Assembly: GCA_023014335.1 (NCBI GenBank)
Contig: JAECYW010000019.1
Location: 434,001-498,000, forward strand
Source: Galerina marginata
Lineage: Eukaryota > Basidiomycota > Agaricomycetes > Agaricales > Galerinaceae
Reading direction: 5' to 3'
DNA length: 64,000 nucleotides
Made by a program: the position numbers and the translations under genes
Shown: positions 1-12,630 of the stretch, piece by piece
How the letters are laid out: each line of letters begins with the position of its first letter
Position numbering within the stretch: position 1 is the first letter of the stretch
The notes under the pieces: model-generated
Told to the model about the DNA's origin: nothing
Databases searched by the model: none
Seen by the model: the letters and a program-made list of their open reading frames with translations, nothing else

Positions 1-719
1 CTTATTTTTTGCTGAGCATCTTGTCCTTATTTTCCTTTCCCTTTCTCCTTCCTATCTCTATGTCCAAAATTGTTCTCATCATGGTCTCACCTCCGTCATT
101 TGTACCATCACCACACATGTCTCGGTTGACATATTCCACGTCCACCTCCCTTCAACCTGCAATAATGGTCAGTCTTAGTTATCGTACAGACACGACGATG
201 TTGATATCTTTTTATGCCTTCTAATTCTAATGTAACATTGCCACGACCAACTACACTTTCCGCTTCGACGTTCAAGTTTGAGAACGGGCCTAACAAGACA
301 GCTACGGTGTCCTCGAGCCTTCTACATACTATTTGTCTTGAGCTCGTGCTAATTGCCAAAAGGTTCAACGTTCAGAGCCAAGTTGGAGCCAAGAATCACT
401 AAGTACGGACATTTTCTGCACAACATAGACAAATAACACTTTCCTTCCTTGCTTCTATCTAGTCGGACAGATACTCTGCTAAAATGGTTTGGAATAGTAT
501 TAAAGAAAACCCCCACTGACCTAGCCTCCTTCTCTCCGAAAACTGAACGATCCATGCAACCATGTCCTACAATTCTTTGTCAATGACGCCTGTAGTAAAC
601 TCTCCGACTTAGTGAACGACTGAGGACTCCTACTGGACAGATGGTGAGAATGACAAATATCCATACGTTACCCGCATTTTTTCGCTAGAAGTCACTGGTC
701 CTCGGATTATCAAAGCCCT

Positions 720-727
720 TATAAATA
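720..727 (+). promoter_or_regulatory. TATA box of NACHT copy 1
   Basis: TATAAATA lies about 150 bp before the start codon of NACHT copy 1. The same box, with the same following bases 'aaactggcagtgtta', lies at the same distance before copy 2. Copies 3 and 4 lack it. Confidence 0.45.
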
Positions 728-871
728 AAACTGGCAGTGTTACTCGAGTATAACTATGAAAGACCAAGTAGCGGTGTACTCGGATTTTGTTTCGCACCCT
801 AGTGCCAACATTTCTTCCTCCTTCCCCCCACCACCGCACGACGCCCTGCCCTCCTAAAGTCAACTCCTTCT

Positions 872-1994
872 ATGTCAATCTTCGCCCCAAACGGTTCCAT
901 GCTCGTCACAGGCGGCACATTCATCAACAATACTCGACTCAAGAAACGGACCAATCGCCATCGTCGCAGTAAGCGCTGACCATCTTCACCTTCTCTTCTC
1001 TTCTAACACGTCCGAAACCCTAGCGATCCAAGAGTCATTCAAAGACCACATAGCACTGTACGCCACCCACGACACGAACAGCGCTGACAACCCAAGATGT
1101 CACCCTGGCACACGCACTGCTATTCTCCAGACGCTAGCGGACTGGGCACAAACTCAGAGCGCAGAAGGCTCGAATCCATCGCACATCCTATGGCTCTTCG
1201 GCCCAGCACAATTCGGAAAATCAGCCATAGCAGGCTCATTCGCAGCCGCGCAGTGCAAGGAGCGCCGGCTTGCGGCAAGTTTCTTCTTTCCGCCAAATTC
1301 AGGCGCCTCCACAAACGAGGATGAAAGCGAACGCCTCGAAAAATACCTTATACCAACAATCGCCTTCCAAATGGCTTTCAGTATCCCTGAACTCCAGCCC
1401 CACATCGCACAAGCCGTCGAGAAGGATCCCATCATCTTCCACCGCTCACCAGAAACCCAAGCAGAGCAACTCATTATTGTACCCGTCATATCCCTAACCA
1501 CAAGCCCTGCCTTCCGAATCCCGCGAACAATCATCATTGATGGGCTCGATAAATGTGGCGATGAAGACGCCCAGAAACGCATACTCGCCATCATTGAAGA
1601 CACCGCCCTTCGGCTCGCTGGACGAATTAAATTCCTTATCTTCAGCCGCCCCGAGCACCACATTACAACCGCCTTCAATCTACCACCGCTAAAGTCGATT
1701 ACTCACCCCCTAAACATTATGGACGACGTCGACGTGTTCAACGATATCCGGGTGTTTTTGAAAGACGGGTTCGAGCAGATCAGAGCCGCTCGTTCTCTGC
1801 ATGAGATCAAGGCTGGCCCCTTTTGGCCGGAGGAACAGTTTATTGAATTAATGGTTTTTCAGTCTCGTGGTAGTTTTGGCAGTGCTCGCACAGCCTTAGA
1901 TCTATCTCGACGAGTACAAGCTATAAATAAAGTTCCCATTTTACTTTTTTTTTTTGACCTGACAAGGTCTTTGACAGGTCCTGTCAACCCATAA
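872..1994 (+). CDS. NACHT-type P-loop NTPase, short form, copy 1
   Basis: Two exons, 872-968 and 1024-1994, give 355 aa; the 55-bp intron has gtaagc, ctaac and tag. The start is fixed by the shared N-terminus MSIFAPNGSMLVTGGTFIN, typical of agaricomycete NACHT proteins. Visible motifs are Walker A GPAQFGKSAIAGS (about residue 95) and Walker B TIIIDGLDKCGD (about residue 205), followed by a sensor-like LIFSRPEHH. Family members are signalling NTPases of fungal NLR-like proteins, usually much longer, with C-terminal repeats. Here the frame ends soon after the NACHT core, in a poly-T tract, so no sensor repeats are present. The last residues may be intron read-through: a GT donor (gtacaagc) and a pyrimidine tract lie at the end. 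The domain is sure; an active protein is not. Confidence 0.75.
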
Positions 1995-3300
1995 ATCTGA
2001 GGCTGTAAGTGGTTTGCATTATCTAACCCACAACTAACCCACTTTATATAATCTACGAATCGGATGAATGAAGTTTTATCTATTGACCAAAGATAGGCGA
2101 AAGTTGAACGGAGAACAGATTAATGATATTGAGAGAGTACATAGGGTTATATACATCGTATATACATCATACATAGTCAGTCCATAGATAACATGTAAGT
2201 AGGTAGAATGATGCTATGTAACGTGAAACAACAATACCAAGCAGAATGGTATGGGGATCGAGGCAAGAACAAAGGAAGTCTACATTGAGTCTACATATAT
2301 TGAAGTGAAGTAAAGTGAAGTAGACGAGACATAAAGCTGATAATGTAGTGATTATAAAGTAGTATATTCCAACACTTTTCCCCGAACCGACTGTGAATTC
2401 GAGTTCGCTCGTGATGCGCTTGGCAATGGGGGACAGAATAACTTTCTCGGCATTTGTCAGGGCGTCGTCAATGGACCATAAGTCGCCAGGATCCATTTTC
2501 GACGATCCAAAGAGTGAAATAAAATTTAATGTTTATTTTCGTTCTGCGTTCGCGTTCGTGTCAATTTTTTGTGAGTAGAAAGCAGTGATTACTGTCAGGA
2601 GATTGAGTTGGCTTGGGGCCAGCCACCCGTGAAGACGTACTTGCTTTGCGAGCCATCAAACGGCAAGTACAAGTCTCAATCACTTCCAAATAATCCAGTC
2701 CACTTAGTTCACCTTTGGCTTTACTTTCTTGTAGTGATAGTCATACACAATAACACCATTGACTCTACCACGGTTGAGGGTAAGGTTAATATACATAAAC
2801 TAAATAAATAACACAAATCAGGAGGTAGCACGGCGACACAGGGAAAGAAAGAAAAATGCAAGGTGTCCACGAAAAAATATATCAGATATTGCATTTAAAT
2901 GCAATAAACCGCCTAAATAAAAAAGGCGGACACCAAAACTACCCCTGCTCTACCATCCAGTAAACAAGAAGATAAAAAGACAGGAACAACAGGACTCACT
3001 GATACAGCTTCATCACAAAGCTGGTCATTGCAAGAGGCTTGCCAAGGATGTTCATTCACCCGCCTACACCGCCAACCATCATCCCGAACATGCCCTCCAC
3101 GACATTTGTGCTTCTGTCTCCATCCACTGGGCTGCCACCACCTCCGCTGTCACCCCCACCCTGCACCTGTACTTCCTCCCCCTATGGGCCCCGTGGTGCT
3201 CGAGTCGCCATACACCGTGCCACACCATGGTCATCATCCAATGCCGCCGATGCAAGCGCCATGGCCAAGCTGGTTGAATCATTCCATCCCGAGGTGTTAA
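1995..3300. other. Spacer between array units
   Basis: No convincing gene. On the minus strand at 2496-2374 a short reading frame starts MDPGDLWSIDDALTNAEKVI and is open for about 40 sensible codons before it becomes hydrophobic and loses coding character; it could be a first exon, but I see no continuation. A small foldback lies at 2862-2934. From about 3030 the sequence grades into the GC-rich A block. Confidence 0.3.
2862..2934. repeat. Short foldback with a perfect 20-bp palindrome
   Basis: The ends are inverted (ggtgtccacg at the left, ggcggacacc at the right, one mismatch). Inside is the perfect palindrome TATTGCATTTAAATGCAATA (2887-2906) and a second stem, ccgcc...ggcgg. It could be a tiny foldback MITE or a hairpin terminator. 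No clear target duplication is seen. Confidence 0.4.
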
Positions 3301-4992
3301 TTGTACTTGTAGTCGTAGTCGTAGATTGCGTACGAGCCTGAGTGCCCGTGTCTATACGTGCATGTGCTTGGCCTTCCGTTTGTGTATGTGTTTGCGTTTG
3401 CGTTTTGCGGTTCTAGATGACCCGCGCCAGCCCAGCCCCACACCCAAACTCAAACTCGCAGCAAAAGCGACATCCCACACCGGCGTCATCCTCTTGCTCT
3501 CGCGCTCGTGCAGCCCCATCTCCAGTTGACCCGCCCGACCCGGCGAGCTTGTCCGCATCAACATCCCCTCCCTATCCGCGTCCGTATTCCTCCGTGTCCC
3601 CTCCCTCTGCTCGTGTTAAAACACAGCGTCTTCACTGTCCCCGTCCTCAGCTCCAACTTCCTCACAGCCTGCTCGCTCGCTCTGAAACCCTCGCAAGGGA
3701 AAGCACGCCCACGATGACGAGGGAAACACGGCTCAGAACGAAATGGCGGTTCAGAAGGAAAAGGCGAATGCACAGGGTGCAGAGAGGTCCCGCCCCAGCG
3801 CGGGTTCCCCTCATCGCCTATAAGGTTCTCGTGAGCGGGTGGACGTCGTCGTGCACGTAGCGGTGATAGCTCGGTCGACTCTTCCTGCTCTGTGTTTGTG
3901 GGGGTGGTGTTAGACTTGTTGGCGAGGTTGTTGGCGGTGGAGTTGTTGGTGTTGGTGGTGACGTTGTGGGTGCGGGGGTTGTTGGTGTTGGTACTGTAGT
4001 GGTGCCGTTGGCGTTGATGATGTCGGGGAGTGGGGGTGTTGGGTGTGGTGCTGGTGCTGTTCCAACTCCCCGTTCCTGGTCAAGTCGAGCACTCCTGCGA
4101 GGGCGGGGCACCGGCGGTCGACGTAGACGTGGAGGCCAACGCGGGATGACCTCCACTTGCACTTGCGCTGGCGTGGAGGTCGAAGCATCAGGACACGCAG
4201 AAACAGATGTACACGCAAAACCCGAAGCAGAGGCAGAGATAATTCGTCGATCCCCGCCGCTTGGACGCGCGTTCGAGATCGTCCTCGTCCTCGTCCTTGC
4301 CTTGGACTTGGCCTTGTGAGAATGAGAACGGGGCTGGGATAAAACGAGGTCGCTTCGCCCCTGCCCCCGCCCGCCACAGTACTGCCAGATGAACCCGAGC
4401 CTCCAAGCAGCGGGGTTGGAGCTCGTGCACGGGGTCGAGCTTCGGAGGTAGGCGACGGGTATGATTCGAAGCAGTGCCATCTGCGTCTGCGTCGGCCTAA
4501 GCCCATCGGCGTCGGCATCGACGTCGAGGTTGTGGTCGTCATCAAGCCTGGTTCTGGTCGAGAGTCCCCATGCAGGAGGATGATCATGGCCCCGTTCGCG
4601 AGATGCACGTACACAGCGCGGAGGGGCTGGACGACCACGGCGGGATGGGGAAGGTCGCGGCGTGCAGTCGGGCGAGGAGCGCAGAGAGGGAGAGGCGCTG
4701 CACGAAGGACGCGGTATATGCCTAGTCGAGGTCGCCGAAGGCGTTGCGCTGGTACTTACTGCGCGGGATTAGGGGCGGTGAGGGTTGGCGGGTGTGGCTG
4801 CGTTCTCCCGGTGGGTGAGCTCGGGGAGGAGCTGGTCGAGGCAGGGTCTGGTGGGTCCGCTGGGGGCACTGGGTGTGCTTGGGCCATGGCTGTAGACTGG
4901 GACTGGAGCTGGGCATGGAGCTGGATCATAGAGGCGACTTCGGCGTCCTCGAGCTCTTCGGCGGACGTTCTGCCTTTGCCTTTCGAGCTCAT
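3300..4992 (-). pseudogene. Block A copy 1: GC-rich low-complexity gene, decayed
   Basis: I do not recognise this gene. On the minus strand it starts at 4992 with MSSKGKGRTSAEELEDAEV, a helical Glu/Ala-rich start followed by a Pro/Ser/Thr tail, and meets a good donor (gtaagtacc) at 4759. Further on, a conserved YVHLANGAMIILLHG segment (about 4600-4560) and a LLRIIPVAYLRSSTPCTSSN segment (about 4475-4415) are in different frames. A Thr/Pro/Asn-rich tract encoded by near-trinucleotide repeats follows (about 4060-3900). The same pieces recur at 13100-14760 and 18830-20168, again with frame breaks at different points. I read it as an unknown protein gene decaying in three copies; a long ncRNA cannot be excluded. 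Confidence 0.45.
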
Positions 4993-6289
4993 TATGCACC
5001 TGCGAAAAAGTTGAAAACCAAGAATGACTTCGGACATTTTCAGAGGACGAGTTGGGCCATCCTCTGGGCATAACATGGACAAACATCACCTTCCCTGCAT
5101 CATCGGTGGCCTTGCTCGTCGGGTTGATACTCTGCTAAAATAGTCTGAAACGATTCCAAGAAACGACCTACCTCTGTTCTATCAACTGAAGTCTTTTATG
5201 GAACAAATACTCACTTTCTCTTCGGCGCGACAATCCCTTATGAGGAACTACTTGCAATGACGAATTTTTCCATGAGAGATTCTCAAACACGTTTCCACTG
5301 GCAACCAACAGCCTTCTGAACCTGGATGCCGAATGCTCAAGAGGACGATGGCGATGTATACCCGACTATTAAAAAAATACTGGGCGATAAAGTGGCAACT
5401 GCCTATGTACTACAGTCTTTTTAACTTCCCGCCCTTGAACTAGCTTAACATAAATCATCTTCCAGGTGCCTGCAACGCAAATGATCCAGGACTTTCTCTG
5501 GGAGTGATGTCCGCCTGTACTGCTTTTAAATTGCCTTAGCTTCGAAAACTGGTGAAAGGTGGTGCAGCAGTGTACTGGGACTCGGTTTGCACCTCGCACC
5601 AGCGCTAATCCTCAGCCCCTCTCCTTTTTCCACTCAGGAGTCAGTCTTACCCCAATCTCAAGTTCGTCCTACGCGCACTTACACGAAATGGTCCAAAGGT
5701 GCATACCGGCGGGATATTATTTATTATTATTCGTGGCTCACACACCAGCTCGGCGCCTAAAAGTCCTTCGACCTCAAATTATCTTCCATCCGCACATCAG
5801 GGTACGGTGACCATGAGGTGAGGTTTCCGTACATCCAAATTACGAGGATCATCTAACGACTGACTCGATACTACTCTTATCGACATAGTAGCGAAACTTT
5901 CGGTTCAACAATCACGGACCGCGTTCTAAATCCTGTAAAGATCGACCAAGAGCGTATCGGTGGAAACGACAGAGACTATATCCCGTCCATATTAAAGACT
6001 CGGTAAGTCCAAGCTTTCGATATCCCTGAACCTCGTATTTCAAAAATATTTTTCTAGCCGACTATGAGTACACCAATTCAGTTCCGGCCGGATAGATCAA
6101 GCACAGGCTGATCTGGTTTGGTGCATTTACCGTGAACATTCCTCTGTCTTCGTTGATTGCTAATAACGAAACTTGAAAGCTTAGCGCCAGCACGTAAATT
6201 ACTGCGCAGAAAGATACATTCCCTTCCTCAAGGTATGCACATTCGTTAATCCGAATTGTCGTTTGCTACACATACTCAGCTTAGCCGCC

Positions 6290-6960
6290 CAAAGACAAGA
6301 CATCATTTTGAACGACGAACCAAGCCGTTTTCTTCACCCAGAAATCTTCCTTTATCCCAAATAAATAAAGCTCCCATCCATTTTCATTTCCTGTTTCTGA
6401 CACGATAATACCAGTCCAGGCTGCTTCAAACTCGATTATACTCGTACGCCGTATTTAGCTCAACTTCCCTCCAAATTCACTCACATTTTCACCCATTAGG
6501 ATCTGGATTCTGTGGATCTCCATGACGGCTACTTTGGGTATCAACCAACTCTTCCAACGGCATGAAGGTCGCGACATCATGCTTGCTTCAATTTCCGGAC
6601 GTTATACATTAACTGTCTGTCTCAGCGCCAGCACGCCTCTTAGACTGAACGCGTCCTAAGCATCGTCTCCTGGCGTTAAACGTTAACCCCTCGCGTCATA
6701 GTCCACCAGCCCTCCTTAATACTGCCCGCTTCTGTGGCTCAATCATCACTAAACAATGGACATTTTGGACCGACGAACCAAGCCATTCCAACCAAATTCT
6801 TCCGTTATATCAAACAAAGCCCCAGTTCATTTCCATTTCCTGTTTCAGACGAGATAATCATAATCTCGGTCCAGTCTACTCCAAAGTCGATTATAGTCGT
6901 ACGCCGTATCTAGCTCAACCTCCCTCCAAACTCACTCGTGTTTTCACCCACGTAGCGGCG
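6290..6960 (+). repeat. Internal direct duplication in block C
   Basis: About 6290-6510 and about 6740-6960 are direct copies sharing 'tttcctgtttc', 'ctcgattata...gtacgccgtat' and 'ttttcaccca'. A third diverged copy lies at about 8090-8240 and a fourth at about 20995-21110. No open frame covers them. They resemble promoter or 5' sequence of the C exon that follows at 8273 and 21333. Confidence 0.55.
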
Positions 6961-8272
6961 CCTCGGCGCCCGTCCCCGACTCTTTTAACTCTGTACTAAT
7001 TGGAAGATTGCTTCAAGTTTACCATAGCCAAGGAGCGAGGTAACTCTTGAATTTTACGATTTCAATTCCCTTGTGAAGGTTTGAAAGAGTGAATTAATCA
7101 ATAAACTAAACTCCTCGAGAGAAAACGTAAGTATTACAGCTTGAGCCTGGGACGCGGGAGGTACATACAATTTGAGAAAAAAACATTGAAAGGGTGCCTG
7201 TTTAAATGTTACAGCTTCAAGCTGTACGGTGACAGCTTGTGTCGCTTCCGACATACAACGCCGCTTAATTGAATAGGTAGAGAATTGGGCATGGTACTTC
7301 AGTGATCCACCATGGCCTTGTTGCGCATTGTTTCTAATCGTAGTCTTGTGCCCTATTTTAACATTTTGGTTGGTCGGTGAGGGATTTTCGAAAGACTTGA
7401 TCGCGAAAAGATGAAAACGGGTCAGTTCTACAAACGTATGGAGGTTAAACATGCAACTTACGGTCTGGTCGCTCTTATTCTAAGTTTATTGTTGCGGAAA
7501 TTACTATGTTCAAATCTGGATATGGTAAAAAGGTGGTCAGGTCGTCAAGTGGAGCGAAATTAAAGCGAAATGAGTAGTCTCGCCCTCCCATTCTCTTGAG
7601 TCTTACGGATGCGAATGGGAGGCCAGAGACGGGATGAATTGGGAAGATCAGTTACCCATTCGGATTTGGATAAATTAAATTATGTCAGCTTATTTTCCCA
7701 TACGCTTGTAAAAGATTTTGGCGGAGAGGCTGGACGTTTGTGCACGACAGAGAACCCTCCTTGTCCTTCGGACAGAGTCGGGGATTAGGATCTGTAGACC
7801 TTAAAAGGTCTTCCATTCACGTCATGGTACGGTGTTTCTGAATACCTGGATAAAATTACCGACTGACTCAATATCACTCTCATACATTTAGCGGGACTTC
7901 CGAGTCAACAATTCCGGACCATCTTCTTGTAAGGAGCAAGAATCAAGAAAGCGGGTGCCGCTGGGGGCGACGAAGCTCATATCCTTATTAAAAACTCGTT
8001 ACTGTAAGTTCAAGCTCTCACATATCCCGGAAACTAACTTCAGCACGCAGCACGGAAATTACTGCCCATTGACAGGAAGATACCTTCCTCTAATGAAATT
8101 TCCTGTTAGGCTCAAATCTGACCGGTCCATTTCCTGTTTCATACGCGATGAGCCCGGTTATACTCGTACGCCGTATTTTTTAGGCCAACTTCAGTCCGAA
8201 ATCGCTACTTTCCGGCTCATTAGGAGCTGCATTCCGCAGACCTCACAAAGACTTCGCCAGCCGCCCTCAACA

Positions 8273-8436
8273 ATGCCTTTTAATTTACTTGGTTTCGAGG
8301 AAGACGTCGACGTCGAGGGACCCGTGACCCTCAGCTCACCCAGTCCCCACTGGCTTTCCTCTCCATCTTCTGACCGTCGAGTTGAAGTAACCCAAACAAC
8401 CGAATTTGCGGGCCTACCTGAACTTCCCGAAGACCA
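8273..8436 (+). CDS. Block C conserved first exon, copy 1 (partial gene)
   Basis: It encodes about 54 residues starting MPFNLLGFEEDVDVE and ending in LPELPEDQ, then meets a GTAAGT donor in phase 2. Its paralogue at 21333-21469 starts MRFTLLGFDEDDDV, keeps RRVE.TQ and LPELPKDE, and meets GTATGT at the same phase. A conserved start, frame, acidic core and donor between diverged copies suggest a real first exon. Downstream exons could not be traced, and the next clear gene is the NACHT copy. The protein family is unknown. Confidence 0.4.
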
Positions 8437-9600
8437 GTAAGTCTCCGACTACTTTTCCGATCCTCAGAGATCGTTAAAAAGAGCTTCTTTCTTCAGTTAT
8501 ACCCAGGAAACGCGTATGACCTTGAATTTTTTGTGGGATTGTAAGCGATTTTCCTTGCATCAACTCCTTCAAACCCTCTGCGCCTCAGAAAATGTAAAAA
8601 TTCAAGTAAGTATGTTTCGAAAGCATTTCTGGCAGGCGAACGAGTTTTTCAGTGATGGAGCTAATGTGGGATGGATGTAAGGGCATCCAGGATCATGATC
8701 TGACGTCGTGGGTTGTTTCAATGGAAAAGGCGGCTTCGGCATGTGCTAACGTGGCCAGCTGGCTTTCTAAAGGTCCACATGAGGAGGAAACTGATTTTTG
8801 TGGGTGTCGTCTGAAGTCATAAACGCGAAGATGGTTAATGATTTTCGAATCCGTGATCTTAGTAGACACCAAACCTTCAAGTCATTCGAAAACGATGATT
8901 TCCAAGGTCGATAAGAAAATGGAACTTTGAAGCAGTGATTTTGACGTGTTATGGTTTGAATATTATCTCATACGGTTGTTTGGTTATCAAGTTCTCTGTA
9001 GGAAAGAACTTGGGTTACAACAAGTACGCCTGTACTATGTTCACCTAACTTCGAAACTGGCGAAAAGAGGTCATGTAGCGGACACAGATTGCACTTCCCA
9101 CCTCAGCGATAATGCCATTGTCAGCGCCTTTCCACTTTCTACTCTACCCTGTCCCTAAACTGATGTTCTTGCTTTCCAAACCCAACAGATCCTACCGCTA
9201 CGTCTACGCAAAACGGCCCAACGGTCACACAGGCGGCATATGCATGGCTCAAACCCGCCCGGCGGTTAAAACCTGAAAGGCTTCCGACCGACATAGTCAT
9301 GGTGTAAGCAACCATCTGAATCGCGAAATTTTCACTCACATGGTGCATCGACCGCTCCTTTCCTTGATGTTCACCAGTGTTATAGCACTAATATGGTGAA
9401 CCAAGTACCGGTATACTCAGATTGCACTGACTGATCATAGCTCGAAAATGGTTTGAAATGGTATAAAGAAAACCACGGCTGACATAGATCCTTTTCTCTC
9501 AGAGAACTGAAGTCGTTATGGCGCCATGATGGTCAGCAATTCTTTGAGGCACTCCCAGTCGGATGAAACTAGTCGCTGGTCCTCGAATTATCAAGGCGCT

Positions 9601-9608
9601 TATAAATA
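9601..9608 (+). promoter_or_regulatory. TATA box of NACHT copy 2
   Basis: TATAAATA lies 153 bp before the start codon of copy 2, the same spacing and context as in copy 1. Confidence 0.45.
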
Positions 9609-9753
9609 AAACTGGCAGTGTTACGGCTATGAATGGCAAGTATCGGTGTACTCGGATTTTGTTTCGCACGCCAGTGCCACAGGCCAACATCTCTTCCTCC
9701 TTCCCTTCACCGCCGCACGACGCCCTGCCCTCCTAAAGCCATCTCCTTCTCCT

Positions 9754-10821
9754 ATGTCAATCTTCGCTCCAAACGGACCCATGCTCGTCACAGGCGGCAC
9801 ATTTATCAACAGCGCTCAACTCAAGAAACGGCCCAGTCGCCATCGTCGCAGTAAGCGCCGACATTCTTCACCCTTCCTCTCTTCTAACAAATGCGAAATC
9901 GTAGCTATCCAAAAATCGTTCAAAGGCCACATCGCACTTGACGCTACTCACGACACGAACAGCGCTGACAACCCAAGATGCCATCCCGGCACACGCACTG
10001 CTGTTCTCCAGACTCTGGAAGACTGGGCTCAGATTCAGGGCGCAGAAGACTCAAATCCATCGCATATCTTATGGCTCTTCGGCCCAGCTAAGGTCGGGAA
10101 ATCAGCCATAGCAGGCTCGTTCGCAGCTGCGCAAGCCAAGAAACACCGCCTCGCAGCGAGTTTCTTCTTTCCGCCAAATTCAGGTGCCTCAACAAACGAG
10201 GACGAAATCGAACGCCTCGGAAAATACCTTATACCGACAATTGCTTTCCAAATGGCTTTCAGTATCCCTGAACTCCAGCCCCACATCGCAGAAGCCGTCG
10301 AGAATGATCCCATTATCTTCCATCGCTCGCCAGCAACCCAAGTAGAGCAACTCATTACCGTACCCGTCCTATCCCTAACCACAAGCCCCGCCTTCCGAAT
10401 CCCGCGAACAATCATTATCGACGGGCTCGATAAATGTGGCGACGAGGACGCCCAGAAACGGATACTGGCCATCCTTGGAGCCGTCGCCCCTCGTCTCTCT
10501 GGACGAATCAAATTTCTCATATTCAGCCGCCCCGAGCACCACCTCACAGCCGCCTTCAATCTACCAGTGCTAAAGTCGGTTACCCACTCTATAGACCTTA
10601 TGGACGACGTCAACGTGTTTAACGACATTCGCGTCTTTTTGAAAGGCGGGTTCGAGCAGATCAGAGCCGGTCGCGGGCTCAAGGCTGACCTTTCTTGGCC
10701 AGAGGAACAGTTCATTGAATTGATGGTTTTTCAGTCCCGTGGTAGTTTTGGCTATGTTGTTATAGCCTTGGACCTGTCTCAACGAGTACGAGCTATAAAT
10801 AAAGTTCCTTTTTTTTTTTGA
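9754..10821 (+). CDS. NACHT-type P-loop NTPase, short form, copy 2
   Basis: Two exons, 9754-9850 and 9905-10821, give 337 aa. The 54-bp intron is a multiple of three and stop-free, so unspliced reading is also open. Walker A is GPAKVGKSAIAGS and Walker B TIIIDGLDKCGD. The C-terminus ends in the shared AINKVP and then poly-T. The gene has TATA and promoter sequence in common with copy 1 and the same 97-nt first exon as all copies. It is intact in every motif of the NTPase core but has no repeat domain, so it would be a NACHT-only protein. It could act as a truncated NLR-like regulator or be a non-functional relic; the sequence does not decide. Confidence 0.75.
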   Translation: MSIFAPNGPMLVTGGTFINSAQLKKRPSRHRRSKRRHSSPFLSSNKCEIVAIQKSFKGHIALDATHDTNSADNPRCHPGTRTAVLQTLEDWAQIQGAEDSNPSHILWLFGPAKVGKSAIAGSFAAAQAKKHRLAASFFFPPNSGASTNEDEIERLGKYLIPTIAFQMAFSIPELQPHIAEAVENDPIIFHRSPATQVEQLITVPVLSLTTSPAFRIPRTIIIDGLDKCGDEDAQKRILAILGAVAPRLSGRIKFLIFSRPEHHLTAAFNLPVLKSVTHSIDLMDDVNVFNDIRVFLKGGFEQIRAGRGLKADLSWPEEQFIELMVFQSRGSFGYVVIALDLSQRVRAINKVPFFF

Positions 10822-12630
10822 GACCTACTACTTACTCGGGGTTTCGTGACTTTCCTGCCTGACCTGATCGGGACATCCCATCAGTGGCTGTGCTGTCCGT
10901 ATATAGTTTCTCGCTGTTCTGTATGATAGACCAATTCATCCTTGCCATCCTTGCCTTAGCCTTCGACGCGACACCGAACAGCCTGCTCGACGCGACTTCC
11001 GAGCCTTTCTAGCCGACGACCGCCCAGAGTAGGTTTGATTGGCCTATCCCATCGTCACTCACTTCAAGAAGAGGAGGGGGCTCATTCCACCCTACATCGG
11101 ATGTTTCATCCTCTTCCTCGCTTTCGTTCTCTTCATCTTGTTTGGAAAGACTGGGGCCCTATGTGTAATCATAGTCATCGTATATTTGATCAGGGTGGTC
11201 ATTTGCTAGGAGAGGCCCAGGTACAGAGTTGACAGACGGGAAGTTGTTAGAAGGATCAGGTTGGTCTGACGACATGTCCTGTGGTGGACTGGACATATGC
11301 GTTGGACTTGATGGAGTGTCGTCGTTACTTGCACGGCTGATTTTTCGGACATTCATAATGTGCTCTCGGGTCTCCTCATGTCGCGCAGCTTCAGAGGGAT
11401 ACATTCAGGTTCTCCGGGTGCACCCAATGATACAAAGAAGTGTCCATCCGACTCCATCGTCGTTCCTGAGGAAGGCTGAGGAGCAATATCAGTCACACGG
11501 TTTATTATTTCATAATATACTGATTACCTGCATTGCTCGCGTTGGACGGACATTGGCAAAGGAGGCCGTCTTGAAAGCCGAAGTCAACGAGAGCGGTTGG
11601 TTAGACACGGCCTATGACATCACCAAAGTGTTGAAAATTCGTCAAAGGTCATTTCAAACTGTACTACTGGCGCAAGCTGTAAAGTTACAGTGGAGATTGA
11701 CTAATTAACCAGTGGGCTTGTTGGACAGTGAATTCGGAGGTGGCTGCCACCGAATTTCTAGTGGTCGCGCATCAAGGAAATTGAAACACGTGCTCCAGTT
11801 GAAATCCAGTGGAAGTTCCGCTGGAAGGCCGTTTGGCGGTGTATCTTTGAAGTGTGTTTGGATCCCAACTCGAAGGAGCCATGAAGATTGAGAGAAAAAA
11901 ATAATGTATGTTTTGCGCCTCACGGTATCATAAACCTCAAGTAGGACGGTTGAATGCCCGCATAAACGCAGGTACCTTCCAAGTACCTTCAGGAGTTTAA
12001 TGTGGCTATAGAAGCATGTCCAAATTTTAGAGAGAATGGTTAGCTGTAGCATGAACAATCAAATCCGAGAGGTCAATACGTTGTTGGAGATATGTAGCCA
12101 AACTTTGATCATATATTCCTGTACTTTTGATGTACCTCCCTTGGCGTCCGTTTAGAGACATTTATTTCCTCAAGCTTCCTAATTTTTCTACATTCCTTCT
12201 TTAGCTACATTAAGTTCGTTCCTTGTGTACTCAGATAATTTTAACTAGAGAAATCCCCTCACAGGAGAGAGATTCGTGTTTTTTGCACACACCTACGCCC
12301 TACCCCAATAAAATTTCACTACCTTCTCAGTGGGCAATCTGGACCCTCTAAGTCGATATTAGGGACTCATAGAGCACCCATATCCGTCCAAATAATATTT
12401 AGATAATTTTTATTGACGGAGGTAAGACTTGATCACTGACCCCCCCGCTATACCTCCTCATCCCCGACTTCAAATACTACGATAGCGCGAGAGCGCTCGC
12501 TGTTAAATCTATTAGACCTTGTCATGGTTTGTATGACTACCTTTTAGCCGATTCAAATGTGCCTATTTTATTAGCAGAAATTGGGAAGGTCGATGCTCCT
12601 CTGGCCCAAGCAATGTGCATGTGGATCCTA
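10822..12630. other. Spacer with possible transposase debris
   Basis: No complete gene. On the minus strand at about 11410-11040 an acidic, Ser/Pro-rich stretch (containing SRASNDDTPSSPTHMSSPP and a Glu/Asp-rich run interrupted by a stop) resembles the low-complexity N-terminal region of agaricomycete Plavaka/CACTA-like transposase proteins. This is a weak resemblance only. The rest (about 11700-12630) is AT-rich and shows nothing I can name. Confidence 0.2.

Larger units (their letters stand above)
360..1994 (+). repeat. Segmental array unit 1 (B-D)
   Basis: This is the first unit of the array. The stretch from about 360 to 600 matches the B linker found at about 5010-5200, 14880-15030 and 20180-20420; all share the landmark 'gatactctgctaaaat' or a close variant. 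It is followed by the D block with NACHT copy 1. No A or C block lies before it within the window, so the unit may continue to the left of base 1. Bases 1-360 hold nothing I recognise. Confidence 0.65.
3300..10821 (+). repeat. Segmental array unit 2 (A-B-C-C'-D)
   Basis: This is the most complete unit. Block A spans about 3300-5000, B about 5000-5400, C about 5430-8640 with an internal duplication, and D about 9430-10821. Unit 4 (18690-23145) is collinear with it through A, B, C and D. Matching landmarks include 'gagattctcaaacacgtttccactggcaac' (about 5276) against 20492, and 'gtacgccgtattta' at 6447, 6900, 8168 and 21038. Divergence is substantial, so the duplications are not recent. Confidence 0.7.

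Noticed and set aside
1920..1965. AATAAA followed by a homopolymer suggested a retroposed poly(A) end.
   Set aside because: The run is T on the coding strand, introns are kept and long 5' flanks are shared, so the copies are not retrogenes.
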